Notes under the pieces: generated by a model | What the model saw: the letters and a program-made list of their open reading frames with translations, nothing else | The model's database searches: none | What the model was told of the DNA's origin: nothing | Shown here: piece by piece, positions 1 through 11,269 of the stretch | How the letters are laid out: each line of letters opens with the position of its first letter | Numbering within the stretch: position 1 is the stretch's first letter | DNA from: Stomorhina lunata | Taxonomy: Eukaryota; Arthropoda; Insecta; Diptera; Rhiniidae | Assembly: GCA_933228675.1 (NCBI GenBank) | Contig: OW121741.1 | Coordinates: forward strand, 117,154,834 to 117,218,833 | DNA length: 64,000 bases | Reading direction: 5' to 3' | Translations under genes and position numbers: made by a program

Positions 1-115
1 AACATCGGTAGAAGAGGAGGTTATTAGAACAATACATAAGGACGCATCTATATGTAGCACAGTGGGCTCTAAAGAGAAGCAAAGTTTTCCACCTCGAGTG
101 TGTAAAACCTAGTTA
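1..115 (+). repeat. Fragment of dispersed repeat family X
   Basis: The text around 45-105 (GCATCTATATGT, then GCACAGTGG, then GAAGCAAAGTT) matches segments near 56480-56545 and 57667-57732 with scattered differences. It is therefore a dispersed repeat, probably an old non-coding transposon fragment. The similarity stops at about 110-115, where the inverted-repeat element begins, so that element may have inserted into this copy. No coding capacity is visible and the class is unknown. Confidence 0.55.
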
Positions 116-818
116 GTTATTGAGATTTTTGCAAAAAATTACAAAGTGATATTCAAAAATTATCTAAATTTATTGTTGTTGCAGTTTTTTTGGCAAAAGT
201 CTTAAACCAATTTCTTAATTGTAAAAAATTTTTAACCTCGCTTAAAAGTATATAAAATTCTCTATCCATTAATGTATAACATGTCTACTAGGGCGTCTCG
301 AAAAAATAAAGTTCGCCGTACACCATCGAACATAAAGCATTGCTATGAGGCATTTTCGAAAATTTTTTTTAAAATTTTTTTCGTTGCACATTGGGTTCGC
401 CAAAATACATTTTTCGTTATATCTTCGGCATTTACAGTCGGATCTCGAAGTGTGATATATCGATGTTTTTGTCTCGAGGAGGCCATTTTTCATTAATAGT
501 CATTATTCTCAGGTATCCGGTTCTAGTATTTATCTATCAGACCCCTGTTCCTACCACCCTAATGTACCACCCTAATGTCAGAAAATTAAAGCTCTTAAAA
601 AATCGTTAAAACTTTTACTAAAATGTTGGTCTTCTTGAGACAAAAACATCATACTTAAAGATCCGACTTTAAATGCCGAATAAAAAACGAAAAATGTATT
701 CTGGCGACCCCAATGTGCGACGAAAAAAATTAAAAAATTTTTTTTCTCATAGCAATGCTTCATATTCGATGGTGTACGGCGAACTTTATTTTTTCCCCAT
801 ATAAGTCGTGACGCTCTA

Positions 819-1007
819 ATGTTTACGTTACCTTATTTGGGTAAAATAATATTGTTTAAAATTCTACCGAAAAATGTTCGTTTTATGAAATTCTGCCCGA
901 GTAATACAATAAAATATGCGTAAAATTGTTTAGTTTTAAATAGTTTATTTTGTTTGAATGTTTATTTGTTTTGTCTTAACAATATTATTCTATCCAAATA
1001 CGACAAA
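819..1007. mobile_element. 189-bp miniature element inside the foldback arm
   Basis: This block has no counterpart in the left foldback arm, whose sequence runs straight through (near 285-296). Its ends are imperfect inverted repeats of about 25-30 bp: TTATTTGGGTAAAATAATAT on the left pairs with the reverse complement of the right end with only a few mismatches. TA lies on both sides, which fits a TA-targeting (Tc1/mariner-like) MITE, but the arm comparison does not cleanly prove a TA duplication. It is non-coding. Confidence 0.6.
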
Positions 1008-1090
1008 GTAGACATGTTTTACATCAATAGAAAGTTTATTTTATATACTTTTAAATAAGGTTTAAAATTTTTCACAATTAAGAAATTGGT

Positions 1091-1795
1091 TTAACCCTAA
1101 CCGTACTGATAACATTTTTGTACGTAGACTCCTGATAAGGGTACCCGGGTACCCGTGAATACTAATTTTTCAGTTACGATTAAAATATTCCACGAAATAT
1201 ATTTAGACTAACTGCAGAGGATAATTTGAATAGTTCTTTACAGAAAATGGAATTAACATTAAATGTTTACTAGAAGAATTTGGAAGATATAACAGCTTTG
1301 AAATTGTTACCTTTGCGTGGCTATTAATCTGAAATCAAATCTCAAAACACATAAAGTGCATGATGGTTGCCAAAGGCCAATATGTAATACACACAACCAA
1401 ATTATTGCTTCACGCTTAACAGAATTGTAATTTTCTGAAGTTTATCTATTATAAAAGTGCAAAGTTAAGTTGTCAAATTATTAACTAAATGCACGCATTT
1501 TAAACTAAAATAAAAAATAGAATCATATCCATTACTTTTTTATATATATAATGCCTTAATTTTCGTACTGGTACCCGGGTACCCTTATCAGGAGGGTTAG
1601 GAATATTTGACTTTCGGTGAATCCACAGCCTAAGCCAAAAATTTTGGAAAGCTTAAAGCAACAAAAATCTTTAAAACATAAATAGTTTTAGGAACTTACA
1701 AAACCTCAACTTTGTATCATTTATCGTTAAAGAGATATTTGACTTTAAAGTTCGTTTGGGTACCCAGGTACCCGTGTCAGGATTGTTAGGGTTAA
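1091..1795. mobile_element. piggyBac-like non-autonomous element (TTAA-flanked)
   Basis: The 705-bp block begins TTAACCCTAAC and ends GTTAGGGTTAA, so TTAA lies at both edges and the termini are inverted. Subterminal palindromic KpnI/SmaI-like boxes (GGGTACCCGGGTACCC) sit at about 1138-1153, again inverted at about 1570-1585, and as a variant at 1758-1773, each next to a CCTGATAAG or CCTGACACG motif. The left foldback arm keeps the uninterrupted site at 195-215 with a single TTAA (202-205). Insertion with TTAA duplication is therefore directly visible. TTAA targeting and CCC termini are hallmarks of the piggyBac superfamily. No transposase is encoded. Confidence 0.8.
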
Positions 1796-1883
1796 GACTT
1801 TTGCCAAAAAAGTACGACAATAATAAATTTATATAATTTTTGAATATCACTTTGTATTTTTTTTCAAAAATCTCTAAAATTAA

Positions 1884-2682
1884 ACAAGTAAGAAAGCGCT
1901 ATAGTCGGTCAAGCCGACCATACGATACCCTTCACCACTAAGGTCAAAGGTGTTATTTTTCCAGTATAAAGACAAATATTTGCTAAATTTTGCCATCATA
2001 CAAACATTTTCTCAAAACTTATATATTCAAGCTTTTTCCGTCATTTGGACTTATATGAGAGCTAGGGTCAAATGTGAACCGATTATCTCGAAAATTGGCA
2101 AATTGATTACAGTTATTACAAAAATTATGTATGCAAAAAATAAACTCAAAGTTTTCATTATCTTTAGATTTACGAGCGTTTTAGTGATTTTTTGTCTCAT
2201 TTAGTGCGTTTTTAAAGAAGAGTTTGTATGGTAGCTATGGTCAAATGTGGACCGATTTCAACGAAATTTGGTACAGTGATTTAGGTTTACATAAGCAGTA
2301 TTTGTTTTAAATTTCATGAAAAAATATTATAATTTGAGGCCAATATAGCAATTTCGGGAAGTGGGACCTATGGGAGGTACCATAAATAATCGACCGATTT
2401 TGACTAATTTCAATAGCCATGGTCCCATTATCAAAAAAATTATCTGTGATAAATTTCATCAAATTATCTTTAGAATTGCGACCTGTAGTTTGATTACAAG
2501 GTTTACATGGGGGTCCAGCCAGCCAGCCAGACGGACGGACGGACATCGCTAAATCGACTCAGAAAGTGATTCTAAGTCTATTGGTATACTAAAAGGTGGG
2601 TCTAGGACAAATATTTCTATGCGTTACAAACATCAGCACAAACTTATAATACCCTTTCCACCTATGGTGGTGAAGGGTATTA
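1884..2682 (-). mobile_element. mini-me/DINE-1-like element A
   Basis: It begins ACAAGTAAG and then has the hairpin GTCGG-TCAAG-CCGAC at 1904-1918, followed by ATACCCTTCACCACTAAGG. It ends with a second TACCCTTTCCACC / GGTGGTGAAGGGTA palindrome at about 2650-2681. A (GGAC)n stretch at 2529-2545 is the complement of the GTCY core typical of these dipteran elements. Phrases such as GTGAACCGATT and GACTAATTTCAATAGCCATGG recur in the copy at 30.2-31.0 kb. There is no protein; ORFs at 1950-2204 and 2307-2546 occur because the repeat lacks stops there. The orientation given puts the hairpin at the 3' end. Confidence 0.7.
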
Positions 2683-2683
2683 A

Positions 2684-3020
2684 AAGGTATTAGGATGATT
2701 TTAGAAATATTGTAGACCAATATACAAGAAATTCAGAATAATAACTTCACCAGTTCTGAAGTTTTAATGAACATTTTTGAATACAGAAAATTACACTTTT
2801 TGCAATAAATTTTTGTAATTTTTTAACATTACAAGAATCAGTAAAAGTGAACAAGGTATTATGACTATTTTTGAACACAGTATATACCAATATCTTAGAA
2901 ATTCAGAAATATAAATTTCAGAACGGGTTCTAAAATTTTAATTAACATTTTTGAATACAGAAGAGTACGCTTTTGGAAAATTTGTGTTTTTTTGTGAAAA
3001 ACGGGCCGTGTGATCCTATT
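2684..3020. repeat. Degenerate 169-bp direct repeat, two copies
   Basis: AAGGTATTA begins near-copies at 2684 and 2853. Both continue with ACCAATAT, AGAAATTCAGAA, an AATTTCAGAAC-like stretch, and AACATTTTTGAATACAGAA. The copies are well diverged. They probably belong to another old transposon beside element A. Confidence 0.55.
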
Positions 3021-3464
3021 TATGGCCGGGGCCTATCAGATTTTTGTACACCCCTTACGATCATTATCATCATAACCGAATTTTTTTACAGACACAGATA
3101 CTCCAGTTTTGCCCAAAAATTGCTGATTTTCGACCACTGTGGCTTGTAGGGTGCATGTCCAAATTATCCAAAATATAATTTACACACATCTCTAAAGCCT
3201 TATCTTTTAGAAAATATAAAAAAAAATTTAGTCTTTTGAAAAAAAATTTTAATGATATGGAAAAAAGTTACTATTTATTTTTTTTAATTAATTTTTCAAA
3301 CTTTTTTCGGTACACAAACTTTATAAATAATATAAACTTTACGCAATTTTATTTTTTTTCTTTTAATTCATTTATCAGTAATCTCACTGTATTTTTAGCA
3401 AAATTTTGTATTTTACCACAAATGATTTATAAGTCAAGAAAGGCCAATGGATGCAAATAAAAAT
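3021..3464. other. AT-rich spacer, no gene seen
   Basis: A short GC-richer patch (GGGCCGTGTG near 3003 and GGCCGGGGCC near 3024) sits at the left edge; the rest is A/T-rich. The 74-codon frame at 3236-3460 is dominated by F, N and I codons and shows no domain. Nothing else is supportable. Confidence 0.5.
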
Positions 3465-3606
3465 GTTTGGTGTCAAACATCTCTTAAACTATAAGAGATA
3501 ATGTAGTATAGTAAGCATGTTTAAGTTTTCCAAGAAGTTTTTGAAAATGTAATAATCTTTTGGATCGGACTAAATTAGCGAAAGTTATACGCACCCAAAG
3601 GTTTTA
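3465..3606 (-). repeat. Dispersed repeat family X, inverted fragment
   Basis: Read on the minus strand, this stretch gives CTTTGGGTGCGTATAA, then TTTAGTCCGATCCAAAAGA, CATGCTTACTATACTACATT and TTAAGAGAT. These match 56546-56680 and 57735-57870 in the same order with modest divergence. With 1-115 it defines one dispersed family present at least four times in the window. Confidence 0.65.
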
Positions 3607-3610
3607 AATA

Positions 3611-4378
3611 TCCGTGGTGGACAACTAGTCTTTTACCGATGTTTCAAATTTCGTCAGCAGTTTAGAAACTTGAGTGTTAATACCAATGACGTGTCTGTCT
3701 GTCTGTCTGTCTGCCTGTCTGTCTGTCCATCTGTATGTTGAAGGCCTAAACGCAAGGAGCTAGGTCACTAAAACTTGGAAAAAAAATTCTATAATACAAT
3801 GAAATTCGGTACAGGCTCATATTTCATATCCTTATACTTTTTGGGCAAAAACGGATTACTATTTCGGGTATCTCCCATAGGGATGCTTTCCCTGAATAGT
3901 GTTTTTGGCCATTTACTGCCACAAATTTAATTGTATGTCAATAGAACTCAGAATAAATATTACTAATATTAACAAAAATCTGGGTATCTAGTTTTGTAAT
4001 AATCGGACCATATTTTACCATACCACCACCTATACAAGATACATTCTCAAAAGTCTTTTAAATATCCAGAAAAGCACAAAAACGCCTATAAATCTAAAGA
4101 TATTTGCATTTTTTTTACTAAAACATATCACATATTAATATTTTGTACATCTAAACCGATAACCGAAATTTGGTAACAATCGATCCACAATTCACCCTAG
4201 CTTTCATGTCAAGCCCTCAGCCGGAAATGACATAAATCTATTTAAATCTCAAAATTTTGAAAGAAAATAGCACATAGTATACGTATGTATCTAAAACTTA
4301 ATGAAAACTTGTATTTGACTTTAGTAGTGAAGGGTATCATATAGTCGGACTTGACCGACTATAGCTTTTCTAACTTGT
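3611..4378 (+). mobile_element. mini-me/DINE-1-like element B
   Basis: A (GTCT)n core lies at 3691-3728, followed by non-coding text typical of the family (AAATTCGGTACAGGCTC, AACCGATAACCGAAATTTGG). The right end carries GTAGTGAAGGGTATCATAT, the hairpin AGTCGG-ACTTGA-CCGACT at 4343-4360, and CTAACTTGT at the edge. This is the mirror image of the left end of element A. The left boundary is uncertain because the family X fragment abuts it. No ORF of note. Confidence 0.65.
3691..3728 (+). repeat. (GTCT)n microsatellite
   Basis: About nine GTCT units with one GCCT variant, forming the GTCY core of element B. Confidence 0.85.
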
Positions 4379-6033
4379 CTTTATATGTTTGCAGTCTCAG
4401 TTACATCGACCAACTTCAATTTAGTATCTTAAAAAACTCTATTGTTGTGCTTCGTTTAATGTTAGTGAACCATTTCTAATTGACTTTCACGTGTTGAGTC
4501 CAAATAATGTATATTAAGAAAAATCCTAGATTCGCCAGTATTTTTTTTTTGCTAAAAATCAAAGTTAAGTTAACAAATAAAATTCTTTCACTTAAATATA
4601 AAAATGTTTACAAGATTGTATACACATACATACATACACATATATACATACTTATAGATATGGATTTCGAATAATTCTTAATAAAATATAATTAACGTTT
4701 TTCCACTTAACTCGCTAATTTCTTCATCAAACAATACAAAAAACCAATAATAAAGTTTGAAATTAATTCGACTTCAACGTGCCTGGTTTATTGTCATTAA
4801 CGATGTCAATAATGACGAAATGTACAATTACTTATTGGCAAAAAAAAAAACAGTTATAAAAACACGTGCTATGGACATATTAAGGACTTGTTTGAAACAA
4901 AAAAAAATACATACCTTGATTCTTTCGCAAAACATTAATTTTTGTTTTATATAGATATTAATGCCACTTGTTACACACTTCGTAAATATTTAAACAATCA
5001 ATGACAAAATTAGTAAACTGTCAAGTGAACCCGAGACATTTCAACCAAACAATAAATTATAAAGGACTATGGCCAGGATACAAGCGAATGAACGACCATG
5101 CTTATGAGAATGTCATTTGCCAGGGGAAGACTGACGCTGACAACTCGGCAGATAAATAGAAAAAATACAGAAAAAAGGGGATAAAATACTTGAATTGCTT
5201 TAACTTAGGTCTAGGAGAAAACAATTTGATAGACCTAAATATAATAGAGTTATGCAAGTAGAGCTGAGGACATTTACAGTGAAATATTTGTCTATTAAAT
5301 AAATGTTACAAATTGTGAGAATGTGTGAGTGCGTCGTTCCGGAGCTCACGTTTGAAGTTGATATATAAAGTGGCGGTAAATATACAAAATGACAGCTGGA
5401 CAATTGATCATTTTGTATTTTGTCACTCGAGAAATTTGGGGCCGAAGAGAATGAATAAAGAAATGCGTAAAGGACATGTTGGAAAAAACTACAATCAAAT
5501 TTAAGCCAAACAAATGAATTACTGTCATTTTAGCGTACAGTTAAAGTTTTTCAAAAATAGAACAGTCGTGGTTAAAACAAAAATTTTTAAAGTAACATTA
5601 TAATATCATAATCTGGTTATAGTTAGTTCAAAGTATGGTCATAGTCTTACTATTAATCGGCCATCCTCTTGTCACTCGTAGTCATTGTCCAGAAATATTT
5701 TGGCTGTTTCTCTAATCTTGACCATAGACTGTTAAGTATGTGAATTGAAATTTCATGGAGATGAAATTTTTCAGGAATGCGAAAACTTGAAATCTGTAAA
5801 TCTTCTTTCCCTAATTTGTCGAATATTTAGTTTTCCAAGAATTTATTTCGTTTTCTGTTAGATTGTATATATTTTTTTGTATATATGTATATTAGGGTAA
5901 GTCAAATTTCTATAGCTCATCGCGATTCTTGTTCTATGGCTCATCCCAAGAAACTTTTCCAAAGAAACCATAGGTCTAAAACGAATTTTTACCTTTATTG
6001 TATATACTTTTTTTAGTTTCAATGAGAATAAGC
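4379..6033. other. Non-repetitive AT-rich spacer
   Basis: I see no gene. A short CATA/CATACA-type simple repeat lies at about 4621-4655. A GC-richer patch lies at 5060-5160 (GGCCAGGATACAAGCGAATG onward). ORFs of 60-67 codons at 4757-4954, 5200-5403 and 5346-5528 lack domains, good start context or splice context. Intronic or intergenic sequence is the likeliest reading. Confidence 0.5.
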
Positions 6034-6047
6034 AAATTAAAAAAAAA

Positions 6048-6127
6048 ATATTTGTCATATAAAAATTTTTCAGACAAAAATTTTTCAAAGAAAATTTTTG
6101 TCTGAAAAATTTTTATATGACAAATAT
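6048..6127. repeat. Near-perfect palindrome at array edge
   Basis: The 37-bp arms 6048-6084 and 6091-6127 are exact reverse complements around a 6-bp centre; CAGAC at 6071-6075 pairs with GTCTG at 6100-6104. With a one-base slip, complementarity extends about 13 bp further on each side through A-run/T-run sequence. It marks the left edge of the AT-rich array. It could extrude as a cruciform or be the scar of an inverted duplication. Confidence 0.85.
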
Positions 6128-6607
6128 ATTTTTTTTTTAATTTCGTATAAAAATTTTTTTATAGAAAATTTTTCATATAAAAATTTGTCAAAGAAAATTT
6201 TTCATAAAAGTTTTTCCATATAAAAATTTTTCATAGAAAACTTTTTCATATAAAAATTATTCATAGAAAATTTTTCGTATAAAAATTTTTCTTATAAACA
6301 TTTTTATACAAAATTTTTCATATAAAAGTTTTTCATAGACCATTTTTCATATAAAAATTTTTCATAGAAAATTTTTTCATATAAAAATTTTTCATAGAAA
6401 ATTTTTTCATATAAAAATTTTTCATGGAAAATTTTTTCATATAAAAATTTTTCATAGAAATTTTTTTATAAAAATTTTTTTTTAGAAAATTTTTCATATA
6501 AAATTTTTTTTTAGAAAATTTTTTCATAAAAAATTATTCATAGAAATTTTTCATATAAAAATTTTTCATAGAAAATTTTTTATAGAAAATTGTTCTTATA
6601 AAAATTT

Positions 6608-6686
6608 AGACTAAAATATAGACTAGGACATAGACTAAGGCATAGACTAAGACATAGATTAAGACATACTCTAAGACATAGACTAC
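6608..6686 (-). repeat. 12-mer satellite block inside R1, copy 1
   Basis: Six to seven imperfect GACTAAGACATA units lie between AT-array units. The block and its flanks, including a unique TTGAATATATA junction near 6737, recur 843 bp downstream. Confidence 0.8.
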
Positions 6687-7450
6687 AAAATTTTTTTATT
6701 GAAAATATTTTATAGAACATTTTTCATACAAAAATTGAATATATAAAAATTTTTCATACAAAATTTTTCTTATAAAAATTTTTTATAGAAAATTTTTCAT
6801 ATAAAAATTTTTTATAGAAAATTTTTCATATAAAAATTTTTTATAGAAAATTTTTTCATATAAAAATTTTTTATAGAAAACTTTTTCATGTAAAAATTAT
6901 TCATAGAAAATTTTTCGTATAAAAATTATTCATAGAATATTTTGTATATACAAATTTTTCATACAAAATTTTTCTTATAAAAATTTTTTATAGAAAATTT
7001 TTTATAGAAAATTTTTCATAGAAAATTTTTCATATAAAAATTTTTCATATAAAATTTTTTCATACAAAAATTTTTCATAAAAAATTTTTTATATAAATTG
7101 TTTTTTTTTTTAAATATTACATATAAAAATTTTTTTTAGAAAATTTTTTCATAGAAAATTTTTCATACAAAAATTTTTCATGTAAAATTTTTTCATATAA
7201 AAATTTTTCATGTCAAAATTATTCATAGACAATTTTTCATAGAAAATGCTTCACATAAAAATTTTGCATAGAAAATTGTTGTAGAAAATTTTTCATAGAA
7301 AATTTTTAATGTAATTTTTTTTTTTAGAAAATTTTTCATATAAAAATTTTTTTTTGAAAATTTTTTCATAAAAAATTATTCATAGAAAATTTTTCATATA
7401 AAAATTTTTCATAGAAAATTTTTTATGGAAAATTTTTCATATACAAATTT

Positions 7451-7529
7451 AGACTAAAACATAGACTAAGACACATACTAAGGCATAGACTAAGACATAG
7501 ATTAAGACATACTCTAAGACATAGACTAC
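7451..7529 (-). repeat. 12-mer satellite block inside R1, copy 2
   Basis: Same arrangement as the block 843 bp upstream, with shared irregular units such as GATTAAGACATACTCTAAGA. This shows that a segment of about 0.84 kb of the array was duplicated as a unit. Confidence 0.8.
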
Positions 7530-9140
7530 AAAATTTTTTTATTGAAAATATTTTATAGATCATTTTTCATACAAAAATTGAATATATACAAATTTTTTGT
7601 AGAAAACTTTCATGTAAAAATTGTTCATAGAAAATTTTTCGTATTAAAATTGTTCATATAAAAAGTTTTCATATACAAATTTTTATTAAAAAATTTTTTA
7701 TAGAAAATTTTTCAATTAAAAATTTTTTATAGAAAATTGTTTAATTAAAAATTTTTTGTAGAAAATTGTTTAATTAAAAATTTTTTGTAGAAAATTTTTC
7801 ATAGAAAATTTTTTGTAGAAAATTTTTCATAGAAAATTTTTTAAACAAAAATTTTTCATAGAAAATCTTTAAACAAAAATTTTTCATATACAAATTTTTT
7901 ATATAAAAACATTCATATACAAATTTTTTATAGCAAATCTTTGGAGAAAATTATACATGGAATTTTTTTTTTATAAAAATTTTTTGTAAGAAATTTTTCA
8001 CACAAAAATTTTTATAAAAAATTTTTTGATAAAAAATTTTTCTTATAAAAATTTTTAATAGAAAATTTTTCATATACAAATTTTTCATGCAAAATTTTCA
8101 TATACAAATTTTTCATAGAATATTTTTCATATAAACATTTTTGTAGACAAATTTTTCACAGAAAAATTTTCATATAAAAATTTTTCATAGAAAATTTTTC
8201 GTATAAAAATTTTTCATAGAAAATTTTTCGTATAAAAATTTTTCATAGAAAATTTTTCGTATAAAAATTTTTCATAGAAAATTTTTCATGCAAAAATATT
8301 TCATACAAAAATTTTTCAAGAAAATTTATATAAAAATATATCATAGAAAATTTAAATGTTCATCAAAAATTTTTTATTTAAACATTTTTTAAAGAAAACT
8401 TTTTATATAAAAATTTAAAATAAAAGTTATTTATAAAAAATTGTCATATAAAAACATTTTATTCAAATTTTGTCATAGAAAATTTTTCACAAAAAATTTG
8501 TATATAAAAATTTTCATACAAAAAATTTTCATATAAAAATTTTCATACAAAAAATTTTCATATACAAATTTTCATACAAACATTTTTTATAGAAAATTTT
8601 TCATAGACAATTTTTTGTATAAAAATTTCATATAAAATTGTTGAAAGAAAATTTTTCATATAAAAATTTCTGATTTTCCATTTTTTTATAGGAAATTTTT
8701 GTAAAAATTTTTTTCAAAGAAAAATTTTCGTATGAAAATTTTTCATACAAAAGTTTTCATAGAAAACTTTTTAATAAAATTTTCAAAGAAAAGTTTTTAT
8801 ATAAATTTTTTTATAGAAAATTTTTCATAGAGAAGTTTTCATAGAAAATTTTTCAAATAAAAATTTTTTCATTGAAAACTTTTTTTTTTAAGTTTTTTTA
8901 TGCCTAAATATTTTTTATATATAATTTTCTCATAAAATTTATTTTTTGTTTTAATTTTTTTTTTTTTTTTAAATCTTTCATATAAAAATTATTTGTAGAA
9001 ATTTTTTGTTTAAAGCTTATTATTTTCGCACAAAAATGTTTATATAAAAATTTTTCTTATAAAAATTTTCATACAAAAATTTTCATTTTAAAATTTTTCA
9101 TACAAAAATTTCTTAAAGTAAATTTTTCGTGACCATTTTT

Positions 9141-11269
9141 CATATAAAAATTGTTTATTTTTAATTTTTTTTATATTAAAATTATCAAAATTTATTTTTT
9201 TTCTTATATTTTCATTTGATCTCAAATAATATTTTGAAGTTTTATTCAAGTAATTTCCCCCCACAGCATGAAAATAAGCTCATGGCACGTGATGTCATTA
9301 TCATTGTAAATGTAGTTATTGACGAATATTTGTATCATTTATTGTCATTTACAGAAATCACAACACGTCAAATTCCAATATTGGACATCAAAATATTAAA
9401 GTCACTCAACTGCCACCAGCAACTTCAGGAAATTGCTAAATAACTATATTTTGGCAGCTGCTGTTTAAGTAATAAAACAAAAGGAATTTCTTCTAAATTG
9501 AGTGGAAAATAACGTAATTTGTTAAGGAAAACAGCTCATTTAGAGGGAAATTAAATGTATAATAGAGTTTTGGAATATGCTAAAAATTTTGGTTTTTTGG
9601 AATTATATCACAAGTTTTTTTTGTATAATTTTCCAAAAGATTTAAGATTTTTCAATTTTCTTATCCTTCTAAGTTTACACATGCTCCTTAACCCAAACAT
9701 CTGTGAAATAAGTAAATCAAATAAGTTTTTCCGTATATTCGATAAAATCTTAGAAAAACCGACAAAACTTTGAAATATAAAATATTTGAAATTATTTATT
9801 TACACTTAAGTTTAAATACATATAAAACCATATTTCATATTTGTATTAAATTCTAAAATTTATTATAACTTTGGCATATAGCAAATAACAATTTCAACAT
9901 ATACTTCAACAACGTTGCTCCCTACGTCCTCGTATGTGTGTATGTATCTAATATTTCACATAAAATATTGTTGTATTCTTGTAAGATATTGTTACAAATT
10001 TCTTGTCTATGAAACGAAGGAAATTAACTCATTTCCACATAAATTTCTTATGAATTTCCTTATTATGCGTCGATGTCGATGATTAACGATGCGCCCATAA
10101 ATAATAATAAAAGGAAGAAGGCAGGCAATAGTATCCTTAAGGCATGCAACATAACATACCAAAGAAATATAAGACAAACTTGCAAAAATATTTTCTATGA
10201 TCCAACAAATATACAAATACTTGTTCATATCTAAAGAAAATAAAAATTATAATAAAATTAACAAAACTGTCTTGAAAAAAAAAAAACAAAGAAAAAAGCC
10301 ATCAAAAATATATTAATAATATTTCTGATGCCTATTTGCAGGCGGTCTTTGAGCCTGAAAGCAAAGACCAGTCCTTAAGAGTAAACAGGTCTTCTCTATG
10401 TCCTGAATAAATTTGCAATTGTTCATTGTCATTGCTCATGCCACAGCTTCAACTTGAGAACATGGGGCGTAAATTACCTAGAAACTAGATAATAAATTAT
10501 GTCTTTGAAAGACGTATAAAGGCCGAGAGTATTAAGGGACATGAAAATATTAAATTACATTTTTGAAATACTAGGCTCTAGAAATCAAAATATACATACA
10601 GTTAATATAATGTAGAATTTCCAGAGTCTGCAGAAAAAAATGTCAAAAACTAAATATATTTCAATATAAAATAAATCTAGTTAGTGTTAATTGATTTGTA
10701 GCTTTTGATTAAACCTTAACCAACTTAGCCCTAAGTTCAACATCTGTGCCATATTTTCTACTTTAAATCATCTACTAAAACGAACAAAATCCTCTTTATT
10801 ATTTACCTTAAATTTTTCCTCAAATAAAAAGAAAAATCCCCAAAACTTAGCTAATATAATACATCTTTCTTACACACACACACATACACTTACTTTATAC
10901 TTTTGTTAAAATTGGACGCTTTTGTGATGTGTGTGTGTGACTTGTCAAATTTAAGAATAGAACAAAAAATATTGTGTGTGTGCACACAAAACACTTGCAA
11001 TAACAATTTGTTAAGCATCCTGTTAACTTGACATTGCAGCAATTGCTAACGATTGTTGTGGAAAGAATGAAAAGAAAACTCTCATAAACACACACACATA
11101 CACAATTATTACAATATACAATACAAAATAACACACAATCACACCTACTAAAACAGTTTACACTACATGAATAGAAAGTGGATCAAAACTACACGCAACC
11201 AAAAAAATACATATCCATCCAAATGTACACAAAATTTGAACAAAAAGAAAGACCTAAATATGAGGGATG
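9141..11269. other. Non-repetitive AT-rich spacer with short (CA)n tracts
   Basis: I see no gene. Short (CA)n or (TG)n tracts occur near 10874-10890, 10928-10941 and 11089-11100. Small ORFs at 9216-9443, 9555-9773, 10007-10228 and 10895-11134 show no domain, and their composition matches the surroundings. The text resembles ordinary fly intron or intergenic DNA. Confidence 0.5.

Larger units (their letters stand above)
116..1882. mobile_element. Foldback element with long inverted repeats
   Basis: The left arm at about 116-490 is the imperfect reverse complement of three blocks at about 621-818, 1008-1090 and 1796-1882, around a spacer of about 130 bp (491-620). Matching landmarks include the GTTCGCCGTACACCATCGAA block near 312, which appears reversed near 765-785. 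The TACAAAGTGATATTC block near 140 appears reversed near 1840-1855. The right arm is broken by two insertions, each annotated separately. There is no transposase ORF, so this is a non-autonomous foldback or large MITE. Short ORFs in the arms (272-496 and 578-763) mirror one another and are by-products of the inverted repeat. The outer ends are approximate. Confidence 0.75.
6128..9140. repeat. AT-rich tandem array, 29-30-bp period (array R1)
   Basis: The unit alternates two half-repeats of about 15 bp, TTTTTCATATAAAAA and TTTTTCATAGAAAA. The best-kept stretches have a 30-bp spacing (6361, 6391, 6421) or a 29-bp spacing (8186, 8215). Toward about 8300-9140 the units degenerate. Two blocks of the 12-bp satellite are embedded at 6608-6686 and 7451-7529. 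Low-complexity ORFs here, for example 6333-6527 reading KNFYMKKFSM, are repeat artefacts. Confidence 0.9.

Noticed and set aside
272..763. Paired ORFs of similar sequence on opposite strands
   Set aside because: They are the two arms of the foldback inverted repeat, not genes.
1091..1105. TTAACCCTAAC resembling a telomere repeat
   Set aside because: It is a single occurrence at a transposon end with TTAA flanks, and flies do not use TTAGGG telomere repeats.
6333..6527. KNFYMKKFSM-type ORF, and similar I/F/K/N-rich ORFs at 57083-57447, 58266-58529 and 59052-59297
   Set aside because: All are translations of AT-rich tandem arrays with periods near 30 bp.
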